Assembly: GCA_051747385.1 (NCBI GenBank)
Contig: JBNJGB010000034.1
Coordinates: 3,725-67,724 of the forward strand
DNA length: 64,000 nucleotides
Reading direction: 5' to 3'
Source: JBNJGB01 sp051747385
GTDB taxonomy: Bacteria > Myxococcota_A > UBA9042 > PHBI01 > JACKFB01
In this document: positions 8,134 through 17,333 of the stretch, in pieces
Layout of the letters: each line of letters starts with the position of its first letter
Position numbering within the stretch: position 1 is the stretch's first letter
Notes under the pieces: model-generated
Told to the model about the DNA's origin: nothing
Seen by the model: only the letters and a program-made list of their open reading frames with translations
Databases searched by the model: none
Position numbers and translations under genes: made by a program

Positions 8134-10212
8134 ATGCGACGCGCGACGACGACCTTCCTGACGCTCCTGACCCTCGCGGCGGCGCCGACGCCGCTCCAGG
8201 CGGCCGAGGCGGACCACGCCATCGAGGCCGAGGACTACTTCTCCCTGGCCTACGTGGCCGACCTGGCCGTGTCGCCGGACGGAGAGCGGGTGGTCTACGC
8301 GGAGCGCCGCTGGGACGAGGCCGCGAACGCCCGGAAGACCGAGCTGTGGCTGGTGGGCACCCGGCGGTCGGAGCCCCGGCGCCTCACGTTCGACGGGGAC
8401 TCAAAGGGCAGCGTGGCGTGGAGCCGCGACGGCGAGAGCGTCTATCACCTCTCCGATCGCGAGCGCGCTGGTGAGGACGGCCCGCCCTGGGACGGCTCCA
8501 CGCAGGTCTGGCGCCTGCCGGTGGGAGGCGGCGAGCCGGTGCCGGTGACCCGCGTCCCGGACGGCGTCGGCCGCTTCGCCCTGTCGGACGACGGCCGCGC
8601 GCTGTTCTACACGCGGGCGAAAGAGCAGGTGGACGACGCCTGGAAGGACCTGCGGGAGGAGTTCCGGTCCATCGAGTACGGGCACGGCATCGTGGACACC
8701 CACGAGGTCTGGCGCCTCGACCTGCGCACCTGGCGCGAGGAGCGGGTCGCCGACACCGGCCGGGTGGTCACGGACCTGGCCGTGTCGCCGGACGGCCAGC
8801 GGGTCGCGCTGATCACGAAGCCGGACGAGACGCTCCTGAGCGGCGAGGGCTGGTCCCGCGTCGACGTCTGGGACCCGGCCTCGGGCGAGATGGAGATCGT
8901 CACGGCGGAGGGCTGGAGGAAGGACCACCCGTCGCCCCACGGCTGGCTCAAGGGCCTCGCCTGGTCCCGCGACGGCGAGGCGCTGGCCTTCACCGTGGAC
9001 TTCGACGGCTATCCCGCGGAGATCCTGGTCGTGGAGTGGGACGGAGACGCGCACGCCCTGCGAGAGCTGGAGCGCCCGAGCGACGTGCACGTGGTCTCGG
9101 GCTGGCTGGCCTGGCGCGGGGACGATCGCGACCTGCTGTTCCGGGGCGAGGCCAAGGCCCGGCGCCGCCTGTACGCCTTCCCGGACGTGGAGGACGGGGA
9201 CCAGGACCCGCTCCGGACCGTCTCGAAGGGCGACGTCGTCGTGGACGCGGTGGACCTGGACCGGGAGGGGGACGTGGTGGTCGCTGCGCTGTCCACGCCG
9301 GACGCGACCCAGGACCTCTACGTCGTGGACGGCCGGGACCGGGAGCGCCTGACGGACGTGAACCCGCAGACGAGGGACTGGCGCTGGCCGCAGATGTCCG
9401 TCGTGGAGTGGGAGGGCGAGGGCGGCGCCCCCGTCGAGGGCATCCTGGAGCTTCCACCCGGCCACGAGCCGGGGACGCCCCTGCCCATGGTCGTCATCAT
9501 CCACGGCGGGCCGAGCTCCGCGGCCAACTACCGGCGGCGGTTCTGGATCTACGGCCGCACGCTGCTGGCCGCCAAGGGCTACGCGACCCTGAGCCCCAAC
9601 TACCGGGGGTCGACGGGCTACGGCGACGCGTTCATGACCGACCTGGTCGGCCGCGAGAACGACGTGGAGGTCGCCGACATCCTGAAGGGCGTCGACGCCA
9701 TGGTGGAGCGGGGGATCGCAGACCCGGAGCGCCTGGCCGTCATGGGGTGGAGCAACGGCGGCTATCTGACCAACTGCGTCATCACGAAGACGGACCGCTT
9801 CAAGGCCGCCAGCTCGGGCGCCGGCGTCCTCCACCAGGTCATGCAGTGGGGCCTCGAGGACACGCCGGGCCACGTCATCAACTTCATGGAGGGCCTGCCC
9901 TGGGAGCGCACCGAGGCCTATCGCGAGGGCTCGCCGCTGTACGACCTGGAGGAGGTCTCGACCCCGACGCTCATCCACGTGGGCGAGCACGACGAGCGGG
10001 TCCCCGTCGCCCACGCCCGCGCCCTGCACCGGGCGTTGCACGTCTACCTCGGGGTCCCCTCCGAGCTGCTGGTCTACCCCGGCGAGGGCCACGGCCTCCG
10101 CAAGTACGACCACCGCAAGGCCAAGATGGCCTGGGACCTGGCCTGGTTCGAGAAGTATCTCGATCCCGGGTCCACGCCACGAACGTCGACCGAAGAGGGT
10201 GCCGGGAACTGA
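8134..10212 (+). CDS. Secreted S9 family prolyl oligopeptidase-like peptidase
   Basis: 692 residues. A signal peptide of about 23 residues (LTLLTLAAAPTPLQA) predicts export. Residues 35-430 form a WD/PD40-like beta-propeller with recurrent VSPDGxRV and WSRDGExL repeats, and the C-terminal 250 residues are an alpha/beta hydrolase domain. The triad is visible: Ser540 in GWSNGGY, Asp620 in HVGEHDERVP and His653 in GEGHG. Members act as dipeptidyl or acylaminoacyl peptidases on short peptides admitted through the propeller. The ATG has GGAGG upstream (CCGGAGGCTGCCCG). Length and motifs are normal for the family and the gene looks intact. Confidence 0.93.
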   Translation: MRRATTTFLTLLTLAAAPTPLQAAEADHAIEAEDYFSLAYVADLAVSPDGERVVYAERRWDEAANARKTELWLVGTRRSEPRRLTFDGDSKGSVAWSRDGESVYHLSDRERAGEDGPPWDGSTQVWRLPVGGGEPVPVTRVPDGVGRFALSDDGRALFYTRAKEQVDDAWKDLREEFRSIEYGHGIVDTHEVWRLDLRTWREERVADTGRVVTDLAVSPDGQRVALITKPDETLLSGEGWSRVDVWDPASGEMEIVTAEGWRKDHPSPHGWLKGLAWSRDGEALAFTVDFDGYPAEILVVEWDGDAHALRELERPSDVHVVSGWLAWRGDDRDLLFRGEAKARRRLYAFPDVEDGDQDPLRTVSKGDVVVDAVDLDREGDVVVAALSTPDATQDLYVVDGRDRERLTDVNPQTRDWRWPQMSVVEWEGEGGAPVEGILELPPGHEPGTPLPMVVIIHGGPSSAANYRRRFWIYGRTLLAAKGYATLSPNYRGSTGYGDAFMTDLVGRENDVEVADILKGVDAMVERGIADPERLAVMGWSNGGYLTNCVITKTDRFKAASSGAGVLHQVMQWGLEDTPGHVINFMEGLPWERTEAYREGSPLYDLEEVSTPTLIHVGEHDERVPVAHARALHRALHVYLGVPSELLVYPGEGHGLRKYDHRKAKMAWDLAWFEKYLDPGSTPRTSTEEGAGN

Positions 10213-10253
10213 CTCTCGCCCCATCCCCTGTCCCCAGCCGTGAGGGCATGTCC

Positions 10254-10485
10254 ATGCCGATCCCTGATTTCCAGACGATCATGCTGCCGCTGCTGGAGCT
10301 GGCGGGTGGTACCGACAGCATTCGATTTGGACGGGGCCATGGCGTTCGCGTCGACGATTGGTAGCAAGATCGTATTGATCGACGGTGAGCGCCTCGCCGA
10401 CTTCATGATCGACTTCGGCGTGGGTGTCTCCACAACCGCCACCTACGAGGTGAAGAGGGTCGACACGGACTACTTCGATGAGTAG
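10254..10485 (+). pseudogene. mrr: Remnant of an Mrr-type restriction endonuclease
   Basis: Two fragments of one Mrr-like gene are fused by a deletion. The ATG at 10254 opens with MPIPDFQTIMLPLLELA, the typical start of the Mrr N-terminal winged-helix domain. From about base 10340, in a different frame, the sequence reads SKIVLIDGERLADFMID, then VGVSTTATYEV, then VDTDYFDE and a stop, which is the conserved C-terminus of Mrr proteins. The roughly 200-plus residues between them, including the D-QAK-type nuclease core, are absent. Mrr cuts methylated DNA; this copy cannot. A transposon-like element lies 36 bases downstream. The identification rests on the remembered family consensus. Confidence 0.75.
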
Positions 10486-10520
10486 CCGAGGCTCTCGTCG
10501 TACGCTTCGGCGTGCCTCCC

Positions 10521-10683
10521 CAGGGCAATCGCAACGTCGGACAAGTGAGGGCGGCGCGGCGGTACGGCGCCCGGCGCCGGATTGTATCCGCTCGGAAACG
10601 ATGGATTCTGCGCGTTCGAGAGCAGGCAAGGGCAAAGGCACGGGCACGGGCAAGGGACGGCGGTCGACTTTGCGACCGCCCTG
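10521..10683 (+). mobile_element. MITE-like element, copy 1 (163 bp), with 10-bp target duplication
   Basis: The element starts CAGGGCAATCGCAACGTCGG and ends CGACTTTGCGACCGCCCTG, so its ends are inverted repeats. It is flanked by perfect direct repeats CGTGCCTCCC at 10511-10520 and 10684-10693, the footprint of transposition. Inside are a GC-rich palindromic core (GGCGCCCGGCGCC) and five hexamer units (complement of TTGCCC; two units here have drifted to GTGCCC and GTGCCT). It encodes no protein. It lies between the Mrr remnant and a lipoprotein gene. Confidence 0.9.
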
Positions 10684-10767
10684 CGTGCCTCCCCCACACC
10701 GGTTGCGTGACGCGCCCTTCGTGTGCACCCTTCCGCCCTCTTCGCATCGGACCGAGGGAGGAAGCAC

Positions 10768-11424
10768 ATGAACGTTCGGAACTGGATCCTGGCGGCGGCG
10801 CTGGCTTCGCTGGTGCTCGTGGGCTGCGACGACGACGGAGGCGGCTCCGAGGGCGCGACGACCGATACGGCGTCGGACACGATCACGCAGGACACGTCGG
10901 GGGACGGCGCGACCGGCCCGTCCGAGGAGGACACGGAGGACGAGGGGCCCACCTGCGACGACGGCGCGCCGGCTGCGCTGGGCGGCAGCTTCACGGGCAG
11001 CTTCACCGACGACGACGGCAACTCGTTCGCCCTCGACGGCGGCGCGGAGTTCGGGTTCGTCGAGGACGACACGGGGGGCTCCGACGGGGACCAGGCCTTC
11101 GCCGTCCGGATGCTCTCGGGCGCGTGCGACGACCGCACGGAGGTCGTGCTCACCATCTACACCAGCAGCCTGCCCGAGGAGAAGGTGTACGAGAACTCCG
11201 AGGGCGCCCTCACGAGCAATGTCCGCGTCGACCTCAGCACGAAGGCCACCACGGCCTACCTCTCGACGTTCGGCGAGGGGGGCACCGGCGCCACGGCGGA
11301 GATCACCAGCGCCGGCGACAGCGAGGTCTCGGGCACCTTCGAGCTGGTGCGGGACAACGCCCAGAGCGTCTCCGGCTCGTTCACGGCCGTGAAGTCCGAC
11401 GGCCTGGACTTCGAGTTCCTGTAG
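10768..11424 (+). CDS. Small lipoprotein of unknown function
   Basis: 218 residues. The ATG follows GGGAGGAAGCAC and opens a lipoprotein signal ending LVLVGC (Cys20), followed at once by Asp-Asp-Asp and a Thr/Asp/Glu-rich spacer to about residue 70. The remainder looks like a beta-rich domain (AALGGSFTGSFTDDDGNSF, VLTIYTSS, GTFELVRDNA) of roughly 140 residues, of a kind common in uncharacterised myxobacterial lipoproteins. No enzymatic motif was seen. The start used here is 15 codons inside the longer open frame, because the signal and ribosome site fix it. Copy 1 of the MITE lies 84 bases upstream, so the promoter must lie in or beside the element. Confidence 0.82.
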   Translation: MNVRNWILAAALASLVLVGCDDDGGGSEGATTDTASDTITQDTSGDGATGPSEEDTEDEGPTCDDGAPAALGGSFTGSFTDDDGNSFALDGGAEFGFVEDDTGGSDGDQAFAVRMLSGACDDRTEVVLTIYTSSLPEEKVYENSEGALTSNVRVDLSTKATTAYLSTFGEGGTGATAEITSAGDSEVSGTFELVRDNAQSVSGSFTAVKSDGLDFEFL

Positions 11425-11436
11425 AGCTCCTCCGGC

Positions 11437-12780
11437 TCAGTCGTGGACGCGGCTCCCGGGCGGGATCGACGGCCCGTCCGGGAGCGGCTCGAACTCGAAG
11501 GGCAGGAGAGCCTTGGCCTCCTCGTACTTGCGGTTGAGGCCGCGGACGTCCTCCGCCCCGATCATGAGCTCGGCCAGGACCCAGGTGTAGGGGTCCTGGT
11601 CTTTGAGCTCGCTCAGGCGCATCCCCTCCTCGAGCTGGATGCAGACCACGGTCTCCGGCTGCCGGTCCCGCAGCCGCGCCAGGTCGGACGCGCTCGGGAC
11701 GCGCACGCAGACGGCGTCCGACGGGTCGTAGCGGCGGTAGAGGAACTTCGCGGCGATGTGGAAGGAGCCGCCGCCGTGCTCGAAGCGGGGCTCGTCGCCG
11801 AGGGCGACGTGGATGGCCACCTCGTGGTTGGACATCCCGTCCACCTTCTCGAAGAGGTCGCAGTGGGACTGGGAGATGCGGGGGTTGATCTCGACGATCC
11901 GCAGCGCGTCGCTCGCCTCGTTCCAGAAGAACTCCATGTTGAAGCAGCCGTTGTCGAACCCGATGCCCTCCATCACGCGCCGGGCGGAGTCGATGGTGCG
12001 CTCCTGCAGCCGCCGGGGGCGCGTCGACGGATAGCGGTAGGCCTGGAAGCTCTTGTGGTTGGGGCCGCGGATCATGTCGATGACCCCGTGGGCGTGGAAC
12101 CCGCCGTGCTGGACGTATCCCTCCGGCGCCAGCTCGAGGCCCCCGCAGAGCTCCTCGACGATCATGTGGTTGCCGTCGACGCCGGCCACCTCCGGCGGCA
12201 GGTCCGCCCTGGCGAGGATCGTGTTGAAGGCGTCCCCGAAGCGGCGGATCCTCTTGCGCGTGATCTCGATGGCCCGGTCGAACTCCTTGCGATTGCCGAT
12301 GCGGAATCCGAGGGTCGAGGAGTAGCCTTTCACCGGCTTCATCCAGAACGGGAAGTCCAGGGTCACCTGCTCGTAGGGGTCGTCCGCGAACGGATCCACG
12401 GCGCAGAACCCGGGGGTGACGTCGGGGGCGTGGCGGGCCTGCTCGATCCGGCTCCAGTACTTGTGGGCGCACTTGAGCACGGCCTCGAGGGTGGGCGCGA
12501 GGAGGCCGAACTCCGCGGCGAGGATGGGCACCATGGAGCTCACCGGGAAGTCCCAGTGTCCGATGATGGCGTCGACGGGGCCGTCGAAGTCGCGCAGGAT
12601 CCGCGCCGCCTCCTCGAGCTTCGCGTCGATGTCGTAGTCGTCCTGATAGACGATCTCCTCGGCGCGCAGGAGGCCGTGGAAGCGGAACCGATCCCGGTCC
12701 GGGATCCGCTCCAGGTTCCGGGCGTGGAACGTGTCCAGGCCGACGACGAATACGTTCCGACGACGGGACTGAGCACTCAT
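11437..12780 (-). CDS. ATP-grasp family ligase-like protein
   Basis: 447 residues, cytosolic. The ATG is preceded by CAGGAGGGAGAGTACGCC. The N-terminal 110 residues look like a pre-ATP-grasp domain (VFVVGLD, VDAIIGHWDFP). The ATP-grasp fold follows, with the substrate-binding lysine segment FPFWMKPVKGYSS, the acidic MIVEELCGG and, near the end, the metal-binding RIVEINPRISQSH. ATP-grasp enzymes join a carboxylate to an amine or thiol through an acyl-phosphate; the substrate here is unknown. It is monocistronic, with its stop 12 bases from the convergent lipoprotein stop. Products could include a peptide-like metabolite or a carboxylated cofactor, but nothing nearby decides this. Confidence 0.85.
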   Translation of the reverse strand: MSAQSRRRNVFVVGLDTFHARNLERIPDRDRFRFHGLLRAEEIVYQDDYDIDAKLEEAARILRDFDGPVDAIIGHWDFPVSSMVPILAAEFGLLAPTLEAVLKCAHKYWSRIEQARHAPDVTPGFCAVDPFADDPYEQVTLDFPFWMKPVKGYSSTLGFRIGNRKEFDRAIEITRKRIRRFGDAFNTILARADLPPEVAGVDGNHMIVEELCGGLELAPEGYVQHGGFHAHGVIDMIRGPNHKSFQAYRYPSTRPRRLQERTIDSARRVMEGIGFDNGCFNMEFFWNEASDALRIVEINPRISQSHCDLFEKVDGMSNHEVAIHVALGDEPRFEHGGGSFHIAAKFLYRRYDPSDAVCVRVPSASDLARLRDRQPETVVCIQLEEGMRLSELKDQDPYTWVLAELMIGAEDVRGLNRKYEEAKALLPFEFEPLPDGPSIPPGSRVHD

Positions 12781-13191
12781 GGCGTACTCTCCCTCCTGGA
12801 CGAGGACGTTCGACGCGCCGGTGTGTCGAGGATCACCACCAGGGTACCCGAGTGCCGGCCGTTCCGTCAGATCGGGACGCCGTCGGAGGGCGCAGCGAGA
12901 CGCTGCAGTCGCGGGGTTCGGGGACTCGGGATGGTCGGCACGCCTGCTCCCGGGAGCGACCGCCCCGGAGTGGGGCGTCGGCGCCGGACGCCCGTCAACG
13001 GGTCACGACTCGCCGAGCGCCCGCGAGGCGTGGTCGTGGTCGGGCCCACCGGGCATGGCGAACCGGTGCCGTCGGGAGTGACTCGGGACCGGCAGCCGAC
13101 CACCGGGGACGGCGGTGCTACTGCATCATCCCCGTGTTCTCCGCGCCTTTGCGCCTTTGCGTCCTGGCGCGAGCCCTTCGGAAGTGCGGGG
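12781..13191. other. Gene-free region with a dispersed repeat fragment
   Basis: About 410 bases without a supported gene, upstream of the ATP-grasp gene. Bases 13141-13177 (GCGCCTTTGCGCCTTTGCG and on to GGCGCGAGCCC) belong to the second dispersed repeat family also found at 33.6, 57.1 and 63.8-64 kb. MITE copy 2 begins at 13192, with its left target duplication at 13182-13191. The remaining sequence shows no codon bias or RNA. Confidence 0.55.
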
Positions 13192-13348
13192 CAGGGCGGT
13201 CCCGAAGTCGACCGCCCTCCCTTGCCTTTGCCCTTGCCCTTGGCTCCTCTCAGACGCGCAAAATCCATCGTTTCCGGACGGGTGCAATCCGGCGCCGGGC
13301 GCCGTACCGCCGCACGGCTCTCACCTTTCCGACTTTGCGATCGCCCTG
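13192..13348 (-). mobile_element. MITE-like element, copy 2 (157 bp), with 10-bp target duplication
   Basis: Reverse orientation relative to copy 1. The left end is CAGGGCGGTCCCGAAGTCGA and the right end reads GACTTTGCGATCGCCCTG. Perfect direct repeats AAGTGCGGGG flank it at 13182-13191 and 13349-13358. It has four internal hexamer units (TTGCCT, TTGCCC, TTGCCC, TTGGCT) followed by the conserved core. It lies 172 bases downstream of the topoisomerase stop codon. Confidence 0.9.
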
Positions 13349-13408
13349 AAGTGCGGGGCAAAGGCGACTGTCGCTATACCCTCCCGACGAGGCAGCCCGT
13401 TCCGTCCT

Positions 13409-13471
13409 CGCGGGCGAGACGCCCGCGCTCCCAGGCCACGGGTCCCTTGGGCGGCGGGCATCTTGCCCGCC
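13409..13471. repeat. Pair of short GC palindromes
   Basis: Two perfect 8-bp stem hairpins: CGCGGGCG-AGA-CGCCCGCG (13409-13427) and GGCGGGCA-TCT-TGCCCGCC (13453-13471). They lie between MITE copy 2 and the topoisomerase stop. Such short palindromes are common dispersed units in GC-rich genomes and might help end the topoisomerase transcript, although no T-run follows. Confidence 0.5.
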
Positions 13472-13520
13472 AAGACCAGCAGCCGACCATCCACGCGACA
13501 GCCTCCAAGGCCCGCCAATC

Positions 13521-16226
13521 CTACCCGGCCCGGGACTCTCCGGCCTTCTTGGTCGACTTCTTTCGCGTCGCGCCCTTCTTGGCGGTGGACTTCTTGGCGG
13601 TGGATTTCCTGGCGGTGGACTTCTTCGTGCCCGCCTTCTTCGCCGTGGCCTTCTTCTTCCGGGGCTTGCGCGGCTCGAATTCGAAGCCGTGGCGGCCGTT
13701 GTTCTTCAGGTAGAGCTTCGCCTTGAAGGGGCGGCCGCGCCGGGAGGTGAAGTCCTCCAGGAAGTCCGTCTTGCCCTCCGTGAAGAACTGCGTCGCCTCC
13801 TCCTTGCTCATGGGGCGCTCGCAGACCCTCTTGGGGAGGACGGCCCGGGGCTTCGTGCGCTCCCCGGCCAGGAAGGCGGCGTCCACGTAGCGGACGTTCG
13901 TCTCGACGATCTCCGTCTCTCCGTCGTCGCCCGGGATGGTGCAGAGGGTGCCGATGCGCTCCTCGTCCACGTCGGCCGCGGCGTCGGCGGCCCCGCCCAC
14001 GGGCTTGATGTCCGTCGTCCAGCGGCTGGGCTTCCGGCCGTTCTTCTTCTTGCGCTTCTTCGACTTCTCGCGGATCGCCTCGTACTCCTCGTCGGACAGG
14101 CGACGCAGCGCGATGTAGGCCTCGTAGCCGCCGCCGCGCGGGTTGTTCCGCGGATAGAGCGTGACCGGGCCGATCTGGTGGTCGTCGCGCTCCAGGAGCT
14201 CCTGCATCTCCTGGGGCGTGAGCACGTGGCCGCCCACGTCCTTCCAGATGAAGAAGGGCTCCTCCTCGTCCTCCTGCTCGCCGGTGCAGGTGAAGCCCCA
14301 CACGTTCTCGTGCACCTTCCGATCGGGGTGGCCCGGGCACGGGGCGATGTCGGGGTCGCCGGCGTACAGGTCGTCGAAGTCGAAGCTCACCAGGATGTCC
14401 GTGATGAGCTTCGTGTCGTCGACCACCTCGTCCATGTAGCGGATCCGCTCCAGGCGCCCCTGCTCCACCTGGCGCAGCTTGTACTCCATCTCGCCCGTGA
14501 GCTCCGGCTCGGTGAGCTTCAGGGCGCCGGCCCGGCGCAGGGTCTCGATGAGGCGGATGGCCTTGGCCGTGGCGCGCAGGCTCTTGCCCTCGCGCGCCAG
14601 GTAGCCCCGGTTGATGAGGCGCTCGATGGTGTCGGCGCGGGTGGCCGGCGTCCCCAGGCCCCGCTCTCGCATGATCTCGCTCAGCTCTTCGTCCTCGATG
14701 TCCTTGCCGCAGTTCTCCATGCGGGCGACCAGGCCGGCGTCCGAGAGGCGGCCCTTGGGCTTGGTTTCGCTCTCCTCCACGTCGAACGCGTCGAGGGTGA
14801 CCGGCGCGTCCTCGCTCGGGTCCAGCTTCGCCAGGGACGAGCCGTGGCCGACCTCCTTGCCCATGGCGAGCTGATAGCCGGCCTCCACGAGCCGCCGGCC
14901 GCTGGCGTGGAACCGAAGCTGCTCCCCGGGGCGCTCGCCCTCCAGGTACGTCCAGCGGGTGACGCTCTCCCACCAGGCCGGCTCCATGAACGCGGCCAGG
15001 TACTGGCGCACCACCATCATGTAGATGCGGTACTCGGTGTCGTCGAGCTGACCCGGCCGCGGGGTCCCCACCGGGATGATCGCGTGGTGGTCCGTGACCT
15101 TGGAGTCGTTGAAGACCTTCTTCTCGTTCTGAACGCCCTTGGCCCGGATCGCGTCCACCACCGGCGCCAGCGGACGCATCCGCTTCAGCATGTCCAGGTT
15201 GGTGTCCAGCGTCGGCCGCTGGTCGGCGGGCAGGTACCGCGAGTCGGTCCGCGGATAGCTCAGGACCTTGTGGCGCTCGTACAGGGCCTGGGCGATGTCC
15301 TGCGTTCGCTTGGCCGTCAGGCCGGAGGCCCGCTGCAGCGTCGTCAGGTCGAAGGGGAGGGGCGGGCTGTCCTTCCGGCGCTTGCGCGTCTCGGAGGCCG
15401 TCCCCGGCGCGCCCTTGCGGAGCAGGGCCTTCAGGCGCTCCATCTCCGCCTGGTCGAAGATGCGCGTCGGGTTGTTGCCACCCTGGCCCTTGGGCAGCCG
15501 GAACATGGCCTCGTAGGCGTGGTCCTTCGCCTGGAAGGTCGCCTTGATCTCCCAGTAGGGCTCCGGCCGGTGGGCCTGGATCTCCAGCTCTCGCGCCACG
15601 CACATGGCCAGGGTCGGCGTCTGCACGCGGCCCGACGTCCAGGCGCCGCTGTAGCCCAGGCTCCGCAGGCGACCGGTCAGCGCGCGCGTCGCGTTGATGC
15701 CGATGAGCCAGTCGGCCTCGGACCGGCAGGCCGCGGCCGCGCCCAGGGGATCGTAGTGCTCGTGCGGCCGGAGCTCGCGGAAGCCGTCGCGGATGGCGCC
15801 GGCGGTCAGGCTGCTGAGCCAGAGGCGCTCGGCCGGAAGCTCGCGGCCCAGCTCCGCCAAGATGGTCCGGAAGATGTGCTCACCCTCGCGCCCGGCGTCG
15901 CAGGCGTTCACCAGGCCCACCACGTCGGAGCGCTTCGCCAGCTTCCGCAGGAGCTTGAGCCGGCTCGACGCCTTCCGGTCCCGGGGCTCGTGGATGAACC
16001 GCTCGGGGATGATCGGCAGGGTCCGGAGCGTCCAGCGCTTCCAGTCCTCGTTGTAGCGCTCGGGCGGCGCCAGCTCGAGGAGGTGTCCCACCGCGTAGGC
16101 GATGACGAGGTCGGCGGTCTCGAACCACTCGCCGCCCTCCTTGTCCTCGTAGGGACCCAGCGCGGCGGCCAGGTCGCGGGCGACGCTCGGTTTCTCGGCG
16201 ATGACGAGTCGCTTGGTCTGGGGCAT
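13521..16226 (-). CDS. topB: Type IA DNA topoisomerase (TopB-like) with lysine-rich tail
   Basis: 901 residues. The ATG at 16224-16226 opens MPQTKRLVIAEKPSVA, the Toprim start; the open frame continues 333 codons upstream but without recognisable protein. Toprim metal ligands lie in NACDAGREGE. The active tyrosine is Tyr324 in SYPRTDSRY. GRVQTPTLAM and the topo III-like RGLGTPATRADTIERL complete the core. It ends with a Toprim_Crpt repeat (PMSKEEATQFFTEGKTDFLE) in place of zinc ribbons, then an unusual histone H1-like tail of about 45 residues dominated by Lys, Ala, Thr and Ser (KKATAKKAG, KKSTAKKSTAKKG), encoded by imperfect 15-bp repeats at 13574-13625. The enzyme relaxes or decatenates negatively supercoiled DNA. 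Confidence 0.92.
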   Translation of the reverse strand: MPQTKRLVIAEKPSVARDLAAALGPYEDKEGGEWFETADLVIAYAVGHLLELAPPERYNEDWKRWTLRTLPIIPERFIHEPRDRKASSRLKLLRKLAKRSDVVGLVNACDAGREGEHIFRTILAELGRELPAERLWLSSLTAGAIRDGFRELRPHEHYDPLGAAAACRSEADWLIGINATRALTGRLRSLGYSGAWTSGRVQTPTLAMCVARELEIQAHRPEPYWEIKATFQAKDHAYEAMFRLPKGQGGNNPTRIFDQAEMERLKALLRKGAPGTASETRKRRKDSPPLPFDLTTLQRASGLTAKRTQDIAQALYERHKVLSYPRTDSRYLPADQRPTLDTNLDMLKRMRPLAPVVDAIRAKGVQNEKKVFNDSKVTDHHAIIPVGTPRPGQLDDTEYRIYMMVVRQYLAAFMEPAWWESVTRWTYLEGERPGEQLRFHASGRRLVEAGYQLAMGKEVGHGSSLAKLDPSEDAPVTLDAFDVEESETKPKGRLSDAGLVARMENCGKDIEDEELSEIMRERGLGTPATRADTIERLINRGYLAREGKSLRATAKAIRLIETLRRAGALKLTEPELTGEMEYKLRQVEQGRLERIRYMDEVVDDTKLITDILVSFDFDDLYAGDPDIAPCPGHPDRKVHENVWGFTCTGEQEDEEEPFFIWKDVGGHVLTPQEMQELLERDDHQIGPVTLYPRNNPRGGGYEAYIALRRLSDEEYEAIREKSKKRKKKNGRKPSRWTTDIKPVGGAADAAADVDEERIGTLCTIPGDDGETEIVETNVRYVDAAFLAGERTKPRAVLPKRVCERPMSKEEATQFFTEGKTDFLEDFTSRRGRPFKAKLYLKNNGRHGFEFEPRKPRKKKATAKKAGTKKSTARKSTAKKSTAKKGATRKKSTKKAGESRAG

Positions 16227-16505
16227 ATCGGCTTCCGGCTGCTCCGTCTTGGGCCACGGTGGGCGCGCGAGGGCCACGGCGTGCGTGGACCGTCGGGGTG
16301 CTGCGCGACGCACTAACAGGAAATCGCCCCGTGGGCCATTCCCGCGCCCACCCCCGATCGGATCACCTCGGGGGGAGCGAGGCGTCGGACGCCCGGGCTC
16401 CGGGCGGGGTGGTCGTGGAATCGTCTGTCGACTATACACGGGGAGCCACACGACGCACGGTTCGCGCGGCGACCCGCCGGCGGACCCCACCGGGAGGCAG
16501 GAGTC
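16227..16505. other. Divergent intergenic region, topB / SDR
   Basis: 279 bases between two divergent starts. A TATACA at 16433-16438 is a possible -10 for the rightward SDR gene, and the overlapping complement TATAGT could serve leftward. No convincing -35 was found for either. Nothing else was recognised. Confidence 0.35.
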
Positions 16506-17327
<822 letters not shown>

Positions 17328-17333
17328 CTCTCC

